The position numbers were made by a program, and so were the translations under genes. Shown here piece after piece: positions 16,660 through 24,449 of a DNA stretch of 64,000 nt (the stretch's first letter is position 1; each line of letters starts with the position of its first letter). This DNA comes from CBDDCX01 sp965226925 (GTDB lineage: Bacteria; Gemmatimonadota; Gemmatimonadetes; Longimicrobiales; Gaopeijiaceae), in assembly GCA_965226925.1 (NCBI GenBank), contig CBDDEN010000010.1, forward strand, positions 581,682 to 645,681, in the 5' to 3' direction. Under the pieces are notes generated by a model that saw only the letters and a list, made by a program, of their open reading frames with translations, ran no database searches and was not told the origin of the DNA.

Positions 16660-18105
16660 TCAGTACGGCGTGAGCCGGGGCACACCCAGCTCGTCGAAGT
16701 ACGCCCCTGGCAAGGCCGTGTGCAGGGCGTGGTGCGCGGCCACGTGCCACCAGCTTCGCGCGAACCGAGCAGCTCGCCAGGCGAGGTTCTCGCTCACACC
16801 GCGAGCCCTCAACTCCCGGTACGCTGTCCTTCCCCGTTTCCACTGGCGTAATTGCAACGTACGCAGCCGGCGGTGGATCCATTGGTCCAGGTCTCGGAAA
16901 ACCCCCGGTGTATCCGCTAAGCCGAAGTATGCCTTCCACCCCAGCACGTAGCGCCGTAGCTCTTCCGCCACCTGTTGCAGGCTCCGCCCGCCACTCCGGC
17001 TTGTAATCTGCCGGACTCGCTCCTTGAACTTCGTCAGGGCCTTCTTGCTGACCCGGCGCTTCACGACCTTCCCTGCCGCTACCCAGAAGCTGTAGCCCAG
17101 GAACTGTCGATCCCACACTCGCGCCACCGCGCTCTTTTCCTCGTTGACCTGAAGCCGAAGTTTCCCGTACAAGTGCCTCAGCGCCTGCATCACACGTTGT
17201 CCTGCCCGCCTCGACCGCACGTATACATTGCAGTCATCGGCGTACCGGACAAACGCGTGTCCGCGTAGCTCCAACTCCTTGTCCACTTCGTCCAGGAGCA
17301 CGTTCGCCAGCAACGGCGACAACGGTCCGCCCTGAGGCGTCCCCATGTGCCGCTCCATCACCACCCCGTTCGCCATGACTCCGGCTTCCAGGTAGCGACG
17401 GAGGATCCGCAGCATCGCCTTATCCTCGATCCGCTTTGCCAGCCGCCCCATCAGCACGTCGTGGTTCACCCGGTCGAAAAACTTCTCCAGGTCCACATCC
17501 ACCACCCATCGTCTCCCTTCCTGGATGTATTGCTGCGCTTCGCGCACCGCATCGTGTGCTCGGCGCCCAGGCCGGAAGCCGTGGCTGTGCCGACTGAACG
17601 TCGGGTCGAACCTCGGTTGCAGCACCTGCAGGATGGCTTGTTGGATGAACCGGTCCAGCACGGTCGGAATCCCCAACTCCCGGACCCCTCCCCCACTCTT
17701 CGGTATCTCCTGCCTTCGTACCGGCTTCGGTTGGTAGGTCCCCGCCAGCAACCGCTGTCGGATCTCCCCCCAGTGCCTGCGCAAGTACTCTGGCAGCTCC
17801 TCCACGCTCATCCCGTCGATGCCCGGACTGCCCTTATTCTGCCGCACGCGTTTCAACGCTCCTACGAGGTTGGCACGCCCGACCACCTCCTCCATCAGGA
17901 GATGCTCGCTTCCTGAGCGCTCGTCTCCATGGGCCACCGTTCCGGCTTCGCCACTCCCCTCTACCTTCGGGGCTTCACCCCTATCCTCCAGCGGGAGCTC
18001 CAGTTGCCTGGACTCCTGGCGCATGGCCTTCTCGAGATCCACGGTCGTCACACTCTCCTCTCCGTTCGGCCCTTCGTCCGACAAAGCTGGGTCCAAGCGC
18101 ATCAT
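16660..18105 (-). CDS. ltrA: Group II intron reverse transcriptase/maturase
   Basis: About 481 residues from MMRLDPALSDEGPNGEESVT. RT fingers and palm motifs are present: KGSPGIDGMSVEELP, IPTVLDRFIQQAILQVLQP, HSHGFRPGRRAHDAV, DVDLEKFFDRVNHDVLM, GTPQGGPLSPLLANVLLDE and the catalytic FVRYADDCNVYVRS. A maturase X domain follows (LRRYVLGWKAYFGLADTPGV). I see no C-terminal HNH motif. It assists intron splicing and primes reverse transcription during retrohoming. All motifs are intact. A longer frame begins at 18,162, but the Met pair at 18,105/18,102 starts the conserved N-terminal segment. Confidence 0.9.
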   Translation of the reverse strand: MMRLDPALSDEGPNGEESVTTVDLEKAMRQESRQLELPLEDRGEAPKVEGSGEAGTVAHGDERSGSEHLLMEEVVGRANLVGALKRVRQNKGSPGIDGMSVEELPEYLRRHWGEIRQRLLAGTYQPKPVRRQEIPKSGGGVRELGIPTVLDRFIQQAILQVLQPRFDPTFSRHSHGFRPGRRAHDAVREAQQYIQEGRRWVVDVDLEKFFDRVNHDVLMGRLAKRIEDKAMLRILRRYLEAGVMANGVVMERHMGTPQGGPLSPLLANVLLDEVDKELELRGHAFVRYADDCNVYVRSRRAGQRVMQALRHLYGKLRLQVNEEKSAVARVWDRQFLGYSFWVAAGKVVKRRVSKKALTKFKERVRQITSRSGGRSLQQVAEELRRYVLGWKAYFGLADTPGVFRDLDQWIHRRLRTLQLRQWKRGRTAYRELRARGVSENLAWRAARFARSWWHVAAHHALHTALPGAYFDELGVPRLTPY

Positions 18106-18474
18106 GCACTTCGTCGGCCTACTATGGCCTCTGCTGACTTCTCGCTCCGCCGGCAGGCCCAACAGCGCAATGCCGGCGTCGCCCTTTCAGGCGTCAGGCG
18201 AGACCTCCCCGGGTAAGAACGATGACCTTCCCCGCACAATCGCCGGATCTACGCCGCTTCCCCTTGGTCGCAGGAGCTTCGCGGTCAGTGGTCCGCTCGC
18301 CCCGGTCCGCAGCGCCTCGTATCCGGTTCCTGTTCGTCGACTCACGGGTTCGTTGCACGCTTCGTTCAGCGTACGCCTCACGACGAACGCCTTGCGCTTC
18401 CCTTCGGTCCCTGCGACCAGGTTCCGGGAGGACTTTCACCTCCAAGTCATCGCCCATGCCGGGCCCACCACAGG

Positions 18475-18508
18475 AAAGCCCGACAGCCGTAAGCGACTGT
18501 CGAGCTTT
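18475..18508 (-). terminator. Rho-independent terminator-like hairpin downstream of tRNA-Ala
   Basis: AAAGC-CGACAG-CG pairs with CG-CTGTCG-GCTTT across a 4-nt loop. Read on the minus strand it lies 12 nt beyond the tRNA 3' end and is followed by TTTCCT. It is element DNA that now terminates the tRNA transcript, and would also suit intron types that prefer such hairpins. Confidence 0.55.
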
Positions 18509-18517
18509 GTCTTACCG

Positions 18518-18563
18518 AGTGGAGCCAGCCGGGATCGAACCGGCGACCTCTGGCTTGCAAAGC
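18518..18563. other. Right attachment site overlapping tRNA-Ala
   Basis: 46 bp identical to 5,532-5,577, comprising the tRNA from anticodon stem to discriminator base plus 2 bp. The crossover lies in this block; integration regenerates a complete tRNA. Confidence 0.88.
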
Positions 18564-18592
18564 CAGCGCTCTCCCAACTGAGCTATGGCCCC
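18520..18592 (-). tRNA. tRNA-Ala (anticodon TGC)
   Basis: 73 nt. Acceptor stem GGGGCCA/TGGCTCC with the G3-U70 alanine identity pair, D-arm AGCTCAGTTGGGAGAGC, anticodon arm CTGGC-TTTGCAA-GCCAG (anticodon TGC) and T-arm GCCGGTTCGATCCCGGC. Complete; CCA is not encoded. It is the integration target of the adjacent 13-kb element. Confidence 0.97.
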
Positions 18593-18698
18593 TCTTCGTG
18601 ACGACGCCCCACCGGAAGCTCAGGTCTTGAACCTCCGGTGGGACCATCGCCCAAAGATAGTCCCGGTGTCGGATCGCTGGTAGACGGTCTCCGGACCG

Positions 18699-19136
18699 CT
18701 ATTTGCTGTCCTGGGAGATCGTGATCTTGAAGCCGTCCGGGTCCACAAGGCTGAACGCACGTCCCCAGGGGTTGTCCGCCGGCTGGGTCTCCAGGGTGCC
18801 CCCCCGCTCTTCGATCCCCGCCGCGATGGCGTCCACATCATCGCCGGTCCGCATGATGAGCCGCAGTGCCTCACCCTTCACCCGGTCCCTCCCCTTGGCC
18901 CAGTCGTCCTGACCTAGGAACAGATTGGTGGTACCGGCCAGTAGGGCGACGCCCTGGACCTTGCCCTCGTTCTCCCAAACCTCTTCGACATGGAATCCTA
19001 CGACATCTCGATACCACGCCAGACTCGCCTCGATATCTCCCACGGTGAGCATGGGTGAGATGTTGCGTAGCCGGAGAGTCTTGGGCGTTTCTTGGTCCCT
19101 CCGTTCGACAGGTATGTCGGACTCGGTCGTACTCAT
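18699..19136 (-). CDS. VOC (glyoxalase/bleomycin-resistance) family protein
   Basis: 145 residues. After a 25-residue lead, RNISPMLTVGDIEASLAWYR begins the first beta-alpha-beta-beta-beta module, and WGRAFSLVDPDGFKITISQ is the standard C-terminal end with the metal-binding Asp/Glu region. VOC proteins bind metals or small ligands as isomerases, dioxygenases or resistance proteins; the substrate cannot be told from the sequence. Single-domain, cytoplasmic, no obvious operon partner. Confidence 0.82.
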   Translation of the reverse strand: MSTTESDIPVERRDQETPKTLRLRNISPMLTVGDIEASLAWYRDVVGFHVEEVWENEGKVQGVALLAGTTNLFLGQDDWAKGRDRVKGEALRLIMRTGDDVDAIAAGIEERGGTLETQPADNPWGRAFSLVDPDGFKITISQDSK

Positions 19137-19280
19137 GGTTCCCCCTGCGGGCTCAGCGATGAATGGGACGAGCGGCTAGTGGCGTCCCGGCTGGCGCATA
19201 ACCTAATCGCAAGGGGGCGTTTTCGCCCGTACCGGTCGAGCCGCGGCCGCTGCGGACTTCGGTGCTTCGTGAGATCAGCG

Positions 19281-19838
19281 CTAGGCAGCGACCCGTCGCA
19301 CCGCCGCGATCATCGACTCGCTACGCAGTCCGGCGGCCTTGCCGAGGTCGATGGCTTCGTCGAGTTCCATCCCGCGATGCCGCACCAGGTAGCTGGCCCA
19401 CAAGCCTCCGACTCGGTTCGAAGATCCGCAGTGGAGCATCACGGTCCCCTCTGTTCGCGCGAGAATCTGGGCGAGCTGGTCCACGTCATCGGCCGAGAGC
19501 GTGGCCGGTGTCACGGGGATGTTCACGTACCCCATTCCCGACTCCCCCACGACGGAAGGCTCGTCGAAGTCCAGACCCTCCAACTCGGAGGGGTGTCGAA
19601 TGTTGATGACCGTCCGGACTCCTTGCGCGGCCAGTCGTTGAAGCGAAGCCGCGTCGGGCTGGCCGGCGAAGTAGAACGACCCGTCGTAGAAGAGGTTGTT
19701 GACTCCGGGATAGCCATCCACCCTCTGCGCCACCGCGGTCTGGGCGACCTGTGCCTCTCCCGAACCGCAGGCCACACCGACGAGTGCGACCGTCACGACG
19801 GAGAGAATCCCAAGGGCTCGCAACGGGTTCATCCTCAT
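19281..19838 (-). CDS. Lipoprotein with dual-specificity-phosphatase-like domain
   Basis: 185 residues from MRMNPLRALGILSVVTVALV, with lipobox VGVAC, so likely lipid-anchored outside the cytoplasm. The mature part reads FYFAGQPDAASLQRLAAQGV then RTVINIRHPSELEG and the active-site loop HCGSSNRVGGLWASYLV (Cys-x5-Arg), as in DSP-like and beta-lactamase-hydrolase-like phosphatases. The Asp that serves as general acid is probably in the preceding acidic stretch. A Met 12 codons upstream is less likely because it would displace the signal peptide. Confidence 0.75.
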   Translation of the reverse strand: MRMNPLRALGILSVVTVALVGVACGSGEAQVAQTAVAQRVDGYPGVNNLFYDGSFYFAGQPDAASLQRLAAQGVRTVINIRHPSELEGLDFDEPSVVGESGMGYVNIPVTPATLSADDVDQLAQILARTEGTVMLHCGSSNRVGGLWASYLVRHRGMELDEAIDLGKAAGLRSESMIAAVRRVAA

Positions 19839-19918
19839 ACTCCCGGTGTTCGATGGATGGCGGGCTCGATTCACCTAAGACAATGCCGAACGTACGTATC
19901 CGACGCTGTAGGGAAATC

Positions 19919-19990
19919 CCTGAAACCCGGACCACCCTCCGTCATCGACGGCGCCGGTTGTCAGGGCGCGCGTAAGGTGGGGCCGTCGGG
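19919..19990. repeat. Degenerate 72-79 bp repeat, copy A
   Basis: Shares CTGAAACC-GGACCACCCTC and GTCAGGGCGCGCGTAAGGTG with copy B at 24,450-24,528. The copies differ by a few substitutions and a 6-bp indel. On the minus strand both read RPHLTRALT-GAVD-DGGWS in the same frame, so they look like pieces of a formerly coding unit. They bracket the transporter/stress-protein/NhaR module. Confidence 0.7.
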
Positions 19991-19991
19991 A

Positions 19992-22124
19992 TCAAGATCG
20001 GTGCGTGCCTCGGCCATGCCGGCCCGCGAGGGTGCTCACTCCCGTGGCGGTCCCGATGACCGTGAGGTGATCTCCTTCCTCCAGTACGCTCGACCCGTCG
20101 GGCACGATCGCCTGTCCGTCGCGTCGGATGACAGCGACGAGCGTGCCGGCTGGGAGCCCGATCTCACGCAGGGCCCGCCCGGCCCAGGCACCCGCCGGCA
20201 GCCCGTGGGTGACACGGATCGTCAGAGAACGTTCTTCTCGCAGCAGCGTGGCCCGAAGTTCGGATTCGCCACGAGCGTCCATCCAGCGGGGCAGGAACCC
20301 GACGTCATCCACGTGCGTGGCGAGGTGGCCGAGCAGCCTCAGGTGCTGGCCCGGTTCCTCCTGCGGACTCACAAGGAAGAAGACCGCGCAAACTCCGTCG
20401 AGGCCGTCGCCCCCGGGCTGCCGGACGCCATCGGAGCCCGAGACCCCGGCTGAGCAACGCACGAGCAGCATCGTGGGACGGGGAAGCCCCGGCACTCGGA
20501 GGTGGGGCAGAGCCGCCCCGTTAGCGACCGGAACGAAGCCCGCTTCCATCTCATTACGGAAGCCGTCCCGAAGGCAGTCTGCGGAGACGCCGGTGGCTGT
20601 TGCCAGCCGACTCGCCGCTTCCTCCACCAGCTCCGCGAACCCGATCCACCGGTCGACGTCCAGGACGGCCGCCCGCGCAACCACTTCGTCGAAGGCGTCG
20701 GCCTTGCGAAGCCCCTTCTCCTTCACGATGCCTCGAAGCTCGAGGTCCAACCCGCCGTGGCGGCGTTCGCCCAGGCGAGCGAAGGCATGGAAGATGGCGC
20801 CCGCGCGCTCCACTCGGGGAAGCGCATAGTGGAAGTACCATGCCACCGCCGCCGCGACGAGCCCGAGCGTGAACAGGATCGCCACCTGCCCCATTTCCGC
20901 GATCAGCCAGAACGGCGACAGGAAGCCGACGATCTGAACCCACGGGTAACACGGCGACCGGTAGCCGGGGTCGTACCCGTCGATCTTGCTTTCACGCATG
21001 ATCATGACCGCCAGGTTGAGCATCGCGAAGAGCAGGAGTTGGAAGGCGCTCGCGAGCTTCGCGATTCCCTCGACGTCGAGGAGTATCACGCAGGCGATGA
21101 TCAAGAAAGCGGTGACGGAAATGGAAAAGGTCGGCGTGCTGAACCGCCCCAGCGTCCCGAAGGTCGCCGAGACAAGACGGTGTCGCGCCATCGCCAGCGG
21201 GTAGCGCGATGCCGAGAGGATCCCGGCGTTACCCGTGGACGCGAATGCCGCGATGGCCGCGATGACCATGAGCCCCACCCCGATGCTGCCCGGCAACCAA
21301 TCGAAGAGCACCGCCGCGGCCGTCGCGACCGGCGTGAGGTCATCGCGGAGCTCGGCCGCCGGGAGCACCGCGACCATGATGAAGACCCCCACGGAGTACA
21401 CGAAGGCCGCCGTCGCCAACGACAGCATCATGCCGAGCGGGATGTTGCGGTCGGGGTTCCGCACCTCTTCGGCGACGCTCGCCACCTTGGTGAGGCCGGC
21501 GTACGACACGAATACAAAGCCCACCGTGCCCATGAATCCCGTGAACCCGAAGGCGAGGAAGGGCGTGAAGCGATCTGTGCTGACCGCCGCGAGCCCGCGC
21601 CCGCCGATCTCGACGAGTCCCTGGACGATGAATGCCGCCATTATCGCGACGAGCGCCGTCACGAGCACGCGTTGCAGCCCGCTGGTCTCCTTCGCCCCGA
21701 CCACGTTGATGACCGCGAACACGACCGGCAGCCCCACCGCAAGGGGTTTGATCGGGACGTCGACGTAGAGCGCCAGATACGCGCCCATTCCGACGAGCGC
21801 GAACGCGCTCTTGAGGATCAACGCGACCCAAGTGCCGAGACCCCCGACGGTTCCGACCAACGGCCCCAGCGCGCGGTCGAGGAAGTAGTAGGCTCCCCCG
21901 GCGCGCGGCATGGCCGTGGCCAGTTCCGCGACACTCAGCATGGCCGGCAAGATGAAGATGCTGGCCACGAGGTAGGCGAGCGCCACCGACGGACCGGTCT
22001 TCGCGGCCGCAAGCCCGGGAAGCAGGAAGAACCCTGAGCTGAACATCGCGCCGGTGCTGATCGCGTAGACGTCGTAGAGGCCGAGCTCTTTCCTCAGCTT
22101 CCGTGTGTTGCGTGCGGCCGTCAT
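19992..22124 (-). CDS. APC-family transporter fused to EIIA-like and RCK_C (TrkA-C) domains
   Basis: 710 residues from MTAARNTRKLRKELGLYDVY. Residues about 12-430 form a 12-helix amino acid/cation permease (ISTGAMFSSGFFLLPGLAAA; AELATAMPRAGGAYYFLDRA; AEEVRNPDRNIPLGM). Residues about 460-610 resemble a PTS EIIA type-2 domain, with the phosphoacceptor-like His in NGAALPHLRVPG. Residues about 640-705 are an RCK_C regulatory domain (GRALREIGLPAGTLVAVIRR; LEEGDHLTVIGTA). The start overlaps the stop of the stress-protein gene (ATGA). Probably an inner-membrane amino acid or cation transporter gated by ligand or phosphorylation state; the substrate is unknown. Confidence 0.8.
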   Translation of the reverse strand: MTAARNTRKLRKELGLYDVYAISTGAMFSSGFFLLPGLAAAKTGPSVALAYLVASIFILPAMLSVAELATAMPRAGGAYYFLDRALGPLVGTVGGLGTWVALILKSAFALVGMGAYLALYVDVPIKPLAVGLPVVFAVINVVGAKETSGLQRVLVTALVAIMAAFIVQGLVEIGGRGLAAVSTDRFTPFLAFGFTGFMGTVGFVFVSYAGLTKVASVAEEVRNPDRNIPLGMMLSLATAAFVYSVGVFIMVAVLPAAELRDDLTPVATAAAVLFDWLPGSIGVGLMVIAAIAAFASTGNAGILSASRYPLAMARHRLVSATFGTLGRFSTPTFSISVTAFLIIACVILLDVEGIAKLASAFQLLLFAMLNLAVMIMRESKIDGYDPGYRSPCYPWVQIVGFLSPFWLIAEMGQVAILFTLGLVAAAVAWYFHYALPRVERAGAIFHAFARLGERRHGGLDLELRGIVKEKGLRKADAFDEVVARAAVLDVDRWIGFAELVEEAASRLATATGVSADCLRDGFRNEMEAGFVPVANGAALPHLRVPGLPRPTMLLVRCSAGVSGSDGVRQPGGDGLDGVCAVFFLVSPQEEPGQHLRLLGHLATHVDDVGFLPRWMDARGESELRATLLREERSLTIRVTHGLPAGAWAGRALREIGLPAGTLVAVIRRDGQAIVPDGSSVLEEGDHLTVIGTATGVSTLAGRHGRGTHRS

Positions 22125-22972
22125 GCGCTGCTCATGGGTGTGGACAACGGGTGTGGCAGGGTGGGGTCGCGGCTGCCCTTTCGCACGGAAAGGAGCGCGA
22201 GGCCCGGCATGCCGAGGAAGGCCTCGGCCAGGTTGCCGATCACGTGTCCCCACAGCCCCAGGCGCCTGCTGTGACCGATCACGAGAATGTCGGCTCCGGC
22301 GTGCGCGATCGTGTCTCGAATCACCTTGGCCGCCGCCCCCTTCGATACGGTGCGATGCACGTCGGGGGCGATCTGCTCCGATCGAATCAGCGCCTCCAAG
22401 CGCAGCTTCTGTTCTGCTCCGACACGATCAACGGCCCGCTTGGCCCGTGACGGACCCACGCCCCGAACAGGGCAAGCGATGATGGACTCGCCTACAAAGA
22501 GCCAGGCGTGCACGACATGCAGCTGGGCCTGCTCCCAGCACGCCAGCGCTGCCGCGAGCCGCAACACCGCGCGGTCCACACTGTCCGTGTCCTCTTCGTC
22601 CAGCGCGAGGGCGGCCAGGACTACCCGGCCACAGGCGGGGCCGCTCCGCGGAAGGAGCCAAACGGGGCAGGGAGAGTCGCGGAGTAACTGACGGTCCGTC
22701 CTGCCGGGAGACGCGACTTCGACTGGCGAAGCAGCGACCTTGACCAGGAGCGCGGCATCGTCGTGCAGGGATGCGGCCAACGCGCTCGCCCAAGGACCCC
22801 GGGGCAGATTGTCGACCCGTACGAGCACGTCCGCGACAGCGCCTCCATGCCGCGCGCCATCCTCGACGAGGACGTCCAGTCTGGCCCCGAGTGCCCGCGC
22901 GACGACCTGGGCCCGCGCGAGTCCCGCGTCGGTCCCTGGGCCTTTCGTTGAGAGATACACGATGCTCTGCAT
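22121..22972 (-). CDS. Universal stress protein with two UspA-like domains
   Basis: 283 residues from MQSIVYLSTKGPGTDAGLAR. The first half is a degenerate Usp fold. The second half ends GADILVIGHSRRLGLWGHVI then GNLAEAFLGMPGLALLSVRK, close to the GHSR/GS-x9-G nucleotide-binding pattern. It overlaps the transporter start by 4 nt and likely forms a regulatory partner for it; APC or antiporter plus Usp operons are common. It is divergent from the NhaR-like regulator, sharing a 120-bp control region. Confidence 0.75.
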   Translation of the reverse strand: MQSIVYLSTKGPGTDAGLARAQVVARALGARLDVLVEDGARHGGAVADVLVRVDNLPRGPWASALAASLHDDAALLVKVAASPVEVASPGRTDRQLLRDSPCPVWLLPRSGPACGRVVLAALALDEEDTDSVDRAVLRLAAALACWEQAQLHVVHAWLFVGESIIACPVRGVGPSRAKRAVDRVGAEQKLRLEALIRSEQIAPDVHRTVSKGAAAKVIRDTIAHAGADILVIGHSRRLGLWGHVIGNLAEAFLGMPGLALLSVRKGSRDPTLPHPLSTPMSSA

Positions 22973-23031
22973 ACGACTCCTGGCGACTCGGTGTGGGTCA
23001 AGCTCAAGGTCGCTTGCTCTCGTGTATCGAT

Positions 23032-23047
23032 CCAATATATATATTGG
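23032..23047. promoter_or_regulatory. Divergent operator/promoter between usp and the NhaR-like gene
   Basis: CCAATATATATATTGG is a perfect 16-bp palindrome in an AT-rich island between the divergent starts (22,972 and 23,092). A second inverted repeat ACACAT-13-ATGTGT follows at about 23,053-23,077. Both are good candidates for LysR-type regulator binding controlling the transporter operon and autoregulation. Confidence 0.55.
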
Positions 23048-23091
23048 GATGTACACATCTCTTTTTTCGATATGTGTGGAGGCAGCGTCCG

Positions 23092-24021
23092 ATGCGGCAG
23101 CTCAACTACAAGCACCTCCAGTCCTTCTGGAGCGTGGTGCACGAGGGCGGGGTGACCGCCGCGGCGCGGGCGCTCCACGTCAGCCAGTCGGCCATAAGTT
23201 CCCAGATCAAGACGCTGGAGAGGGCCCTCGGTCACGATCTCTTCGACCGAAGCGGCCGGTCGTTGAGCCTCACCGCCGACGGTAGGGTGGTCCTCGAGTA
23301 CGCAGACGAGATCTTCCGCCTGGGCACTGAACTGAAGGACACGGTCGACGGACGGCTCGCGGGCCGCCCGATGCGTCTCACGGTCGGGCTGTCCGCCACG
23401 ATCCCAAACCTCGTCGCGTTCCATCTACTCGAGCCGGCGTTCGGCCTCCCGGACCCCGTTCGAGTCGTGGTTCGCGAGAAGGGTACGGAACAGCTCCTGG
23501 CCGACATGTCGACTCAGGCCATCGACATGGTTCTCTCCGACACGCCGGTGCCGACCCACGTCGGGGTGAAGGCGTTCAACCATCCGCTGGGGTCCAGTTC
23601 GGTCGACGTTTTCGCTCCGCCGCTCCTTGCGCACCGGCTCCGCGACGGCTTTCCACGCAGCTTGGACGGAGAGCCGTTTCTCTTGCCGACGGAGGGATAC
23701 ACGCTCCGGCGCTCGCTCGACGACTGGTTCGAGAGGGAAGGCGTGCGGCCACGCGTTTTCGCGGAGATCGAGGACAACGATCTCATCAACGTCTTCGCCG
23801 AGGCCGGCGCGGGCATGTTCGCGGCGCCGTCGGTCATCAGTGACGACATCCGTGTCCGATATGCGGTAGAGGTCGTGGGGCGTGCGCGAGGGCTCTTCGA
23901 ACGCTACTTCGCCATCACCGCGCATCGCCGCCTAAAGCACCCGGCAGTCGCCGCGATCACCGAGCGGGCGCGCGTGGAACTGCGAGAGGCGGACGCGCAG
24001 GTCGAGCACGTCGGGACGTAG
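23092..24021 (+). CDS. nhaR: LysR-family regulator, NhaR-like
   Basis: 309 residues. The N-terminal winged helix reads MRQLNYKHLQSFWSVVHEGG then VTAAARALHVSQSAISSQIK. The effector domain has the NhaR-type segments VREKGTEQLLADMSTQAIDM and VLSDTPVP, with CFAxP-like AGMFAAPSVIS and KHPAVAAITERAR near the end. E. coli NhaR activates nhaA in response to Na+; here the divergent transporter/Usp operon is the likely target. Start ATG 23,092 follows GGAGG at 23,077-23,082. No Na+/H+ antiporter gene of nhaA type is in the window. Confidence 0.78.
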   Translation: MRQLNYKHLQSFWSVVHEGGVTAAARALHVSQSAISSQIKTLERALGHDLFDRSGRSLSLTADGRVVLEYADEIFRLGTELKDTVDGRLAGRPMRLTVGLSATIPNLVAFHLLEPAFGLPDPVRVVVREKGTEQLLADMSTQAIDMVLSDTPVPTHVGVKAFNHPLGSSSVDVFAPPLLAHRLRDGFPRSLDGEPFLLPTEGYTLRRSLDDWFEREGVRPRVFAEIEDNDLINVFAEAGAGMFAAPSVISDDIRVRYAVEVVGRARGLFERYFAITAHRRLKHPAVAAITERARVELREADAQVEHVGT

Positions 24022-24024
24022 TCT

Positions 24025-24420
24025 GGGCCCCGGGCCGGAGGCCGAATAGGTAGGTCGAGACGACTCCGGGGGGGATCCGCGAAGTCCCGGCGGGCGTCGT
24101 CGCGATGCGGACATTGAGCATCAGCACTCGCTTCTCTGCCGGAGCGTTCGCCAGGGAGTATGCCCGAGTTACCGTCTCGGTAGACTCCGATTCGGGATTC
24201 CGGAGCGAGTCGCGAGTCCAATCGCCTCGGTACTCTTCGTCGATCTCGAAATCCTCGAAGCGCCTCCGATAAGGCGGGCACTCGACCTGAATGTAGCTGC
24301 CTGCTCGGAAGTCGATCTCTTGCCCTCTGGGAGGTCGAGCACGATCACTCGGATGACGTTACCACGTTCCGAGCAGACCGAACCGGGCAATTCCACCGTC
24401 CGACTGCGAAGACATCGAAA
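24025..24420 (-). pseudogene. nqrF: Fragment of Na+-translocating NADH:quinone reductase subunit F
   Basis: On the minus strand ERGNVIRVIVLDLPEG continues after a one-base frameshift (near 24,320) as EIDFRAGSYIQVECPPYRRR, FEDFEIDEEYRGDW, TVTRAYSLANAPAEKRVLML, NVRIATTPAG and GVVSTYLFGLRPG. This is the FAD-binding part of NqrF (the RxYS flavin motif is RAYS). Both the N-terminal 2Fe-2S domain and the C-terminal NADH domain are absent; the fragment abuts the nhaR stop on one side and the 79-bp repeat on the other. Confidence 0.75.
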
Positions 24421-24449
24421 CGTCGCGCTGACCGGATGATCCGCAGGGT

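Larger units (their letters stand above)
16575..18237 (-). mobile_element. Group II intron with encoded reverse transcriptase
   Basis: Transcribed on the minus strand. The 5' boundary GTGCGGGG at 18,237 matches the group II consensus. The ORF covers most of the interior. Downstream are a domain V-like hairpin (16,615-16,644), a second stem (domain VI-like, about 16,580-16,606) and a probable 3' end at about 16,575. The short total length (about 1.66 kb) and RT without a visible endonuclease domain suggest a compact bacterial class. Exact ends are inferred. Confidence 0.75.
5532..18563. mobile_element. 13-kb integrative element in tRNA-Ala(TGC)
   Basis: Bounded by the 46-bp tRNA-derived direct repeats. 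It encodes a tyrosine integrase (15,276-16,511), an excisionase-like HTH protein (13,733-13,996), a divergent HTH regulator (14,129-15,259) and a minus-strand replication operon (13,675 to 10,321: zinc-ribbon protein, primase-helicase, two small proteins). A helicase/restriction remnant lies near the left end. Pairs of GGCACTGTT at both ends look like integrase arm sites. No capsid, tail, relaxase or conjugation genes are present, so it resembles a satellite or mobilisable island. IS3, IS256 and a group II intron have inserted since. Confidence 0.85.

Noticed and set aside
18238..18517. Small ORFs between the intron and tRNA-Ala
   Set aside because: No ribosome-binding site, conserved motif or coupling; the segment is explained as island end plus terminator hairpin.
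19092..20453. 453-codon plus-strand frame over the phosphatase lipoprotein and transporter end
   Set aside because: Shadow frame spanning two clearly supported minus-strand genes.
20502..22037. 511-codon plus-strand frame opposite the transporter
   Set aside because: Arg/Glu/His-rich shadow translation of membrane-helix codons; no domain.
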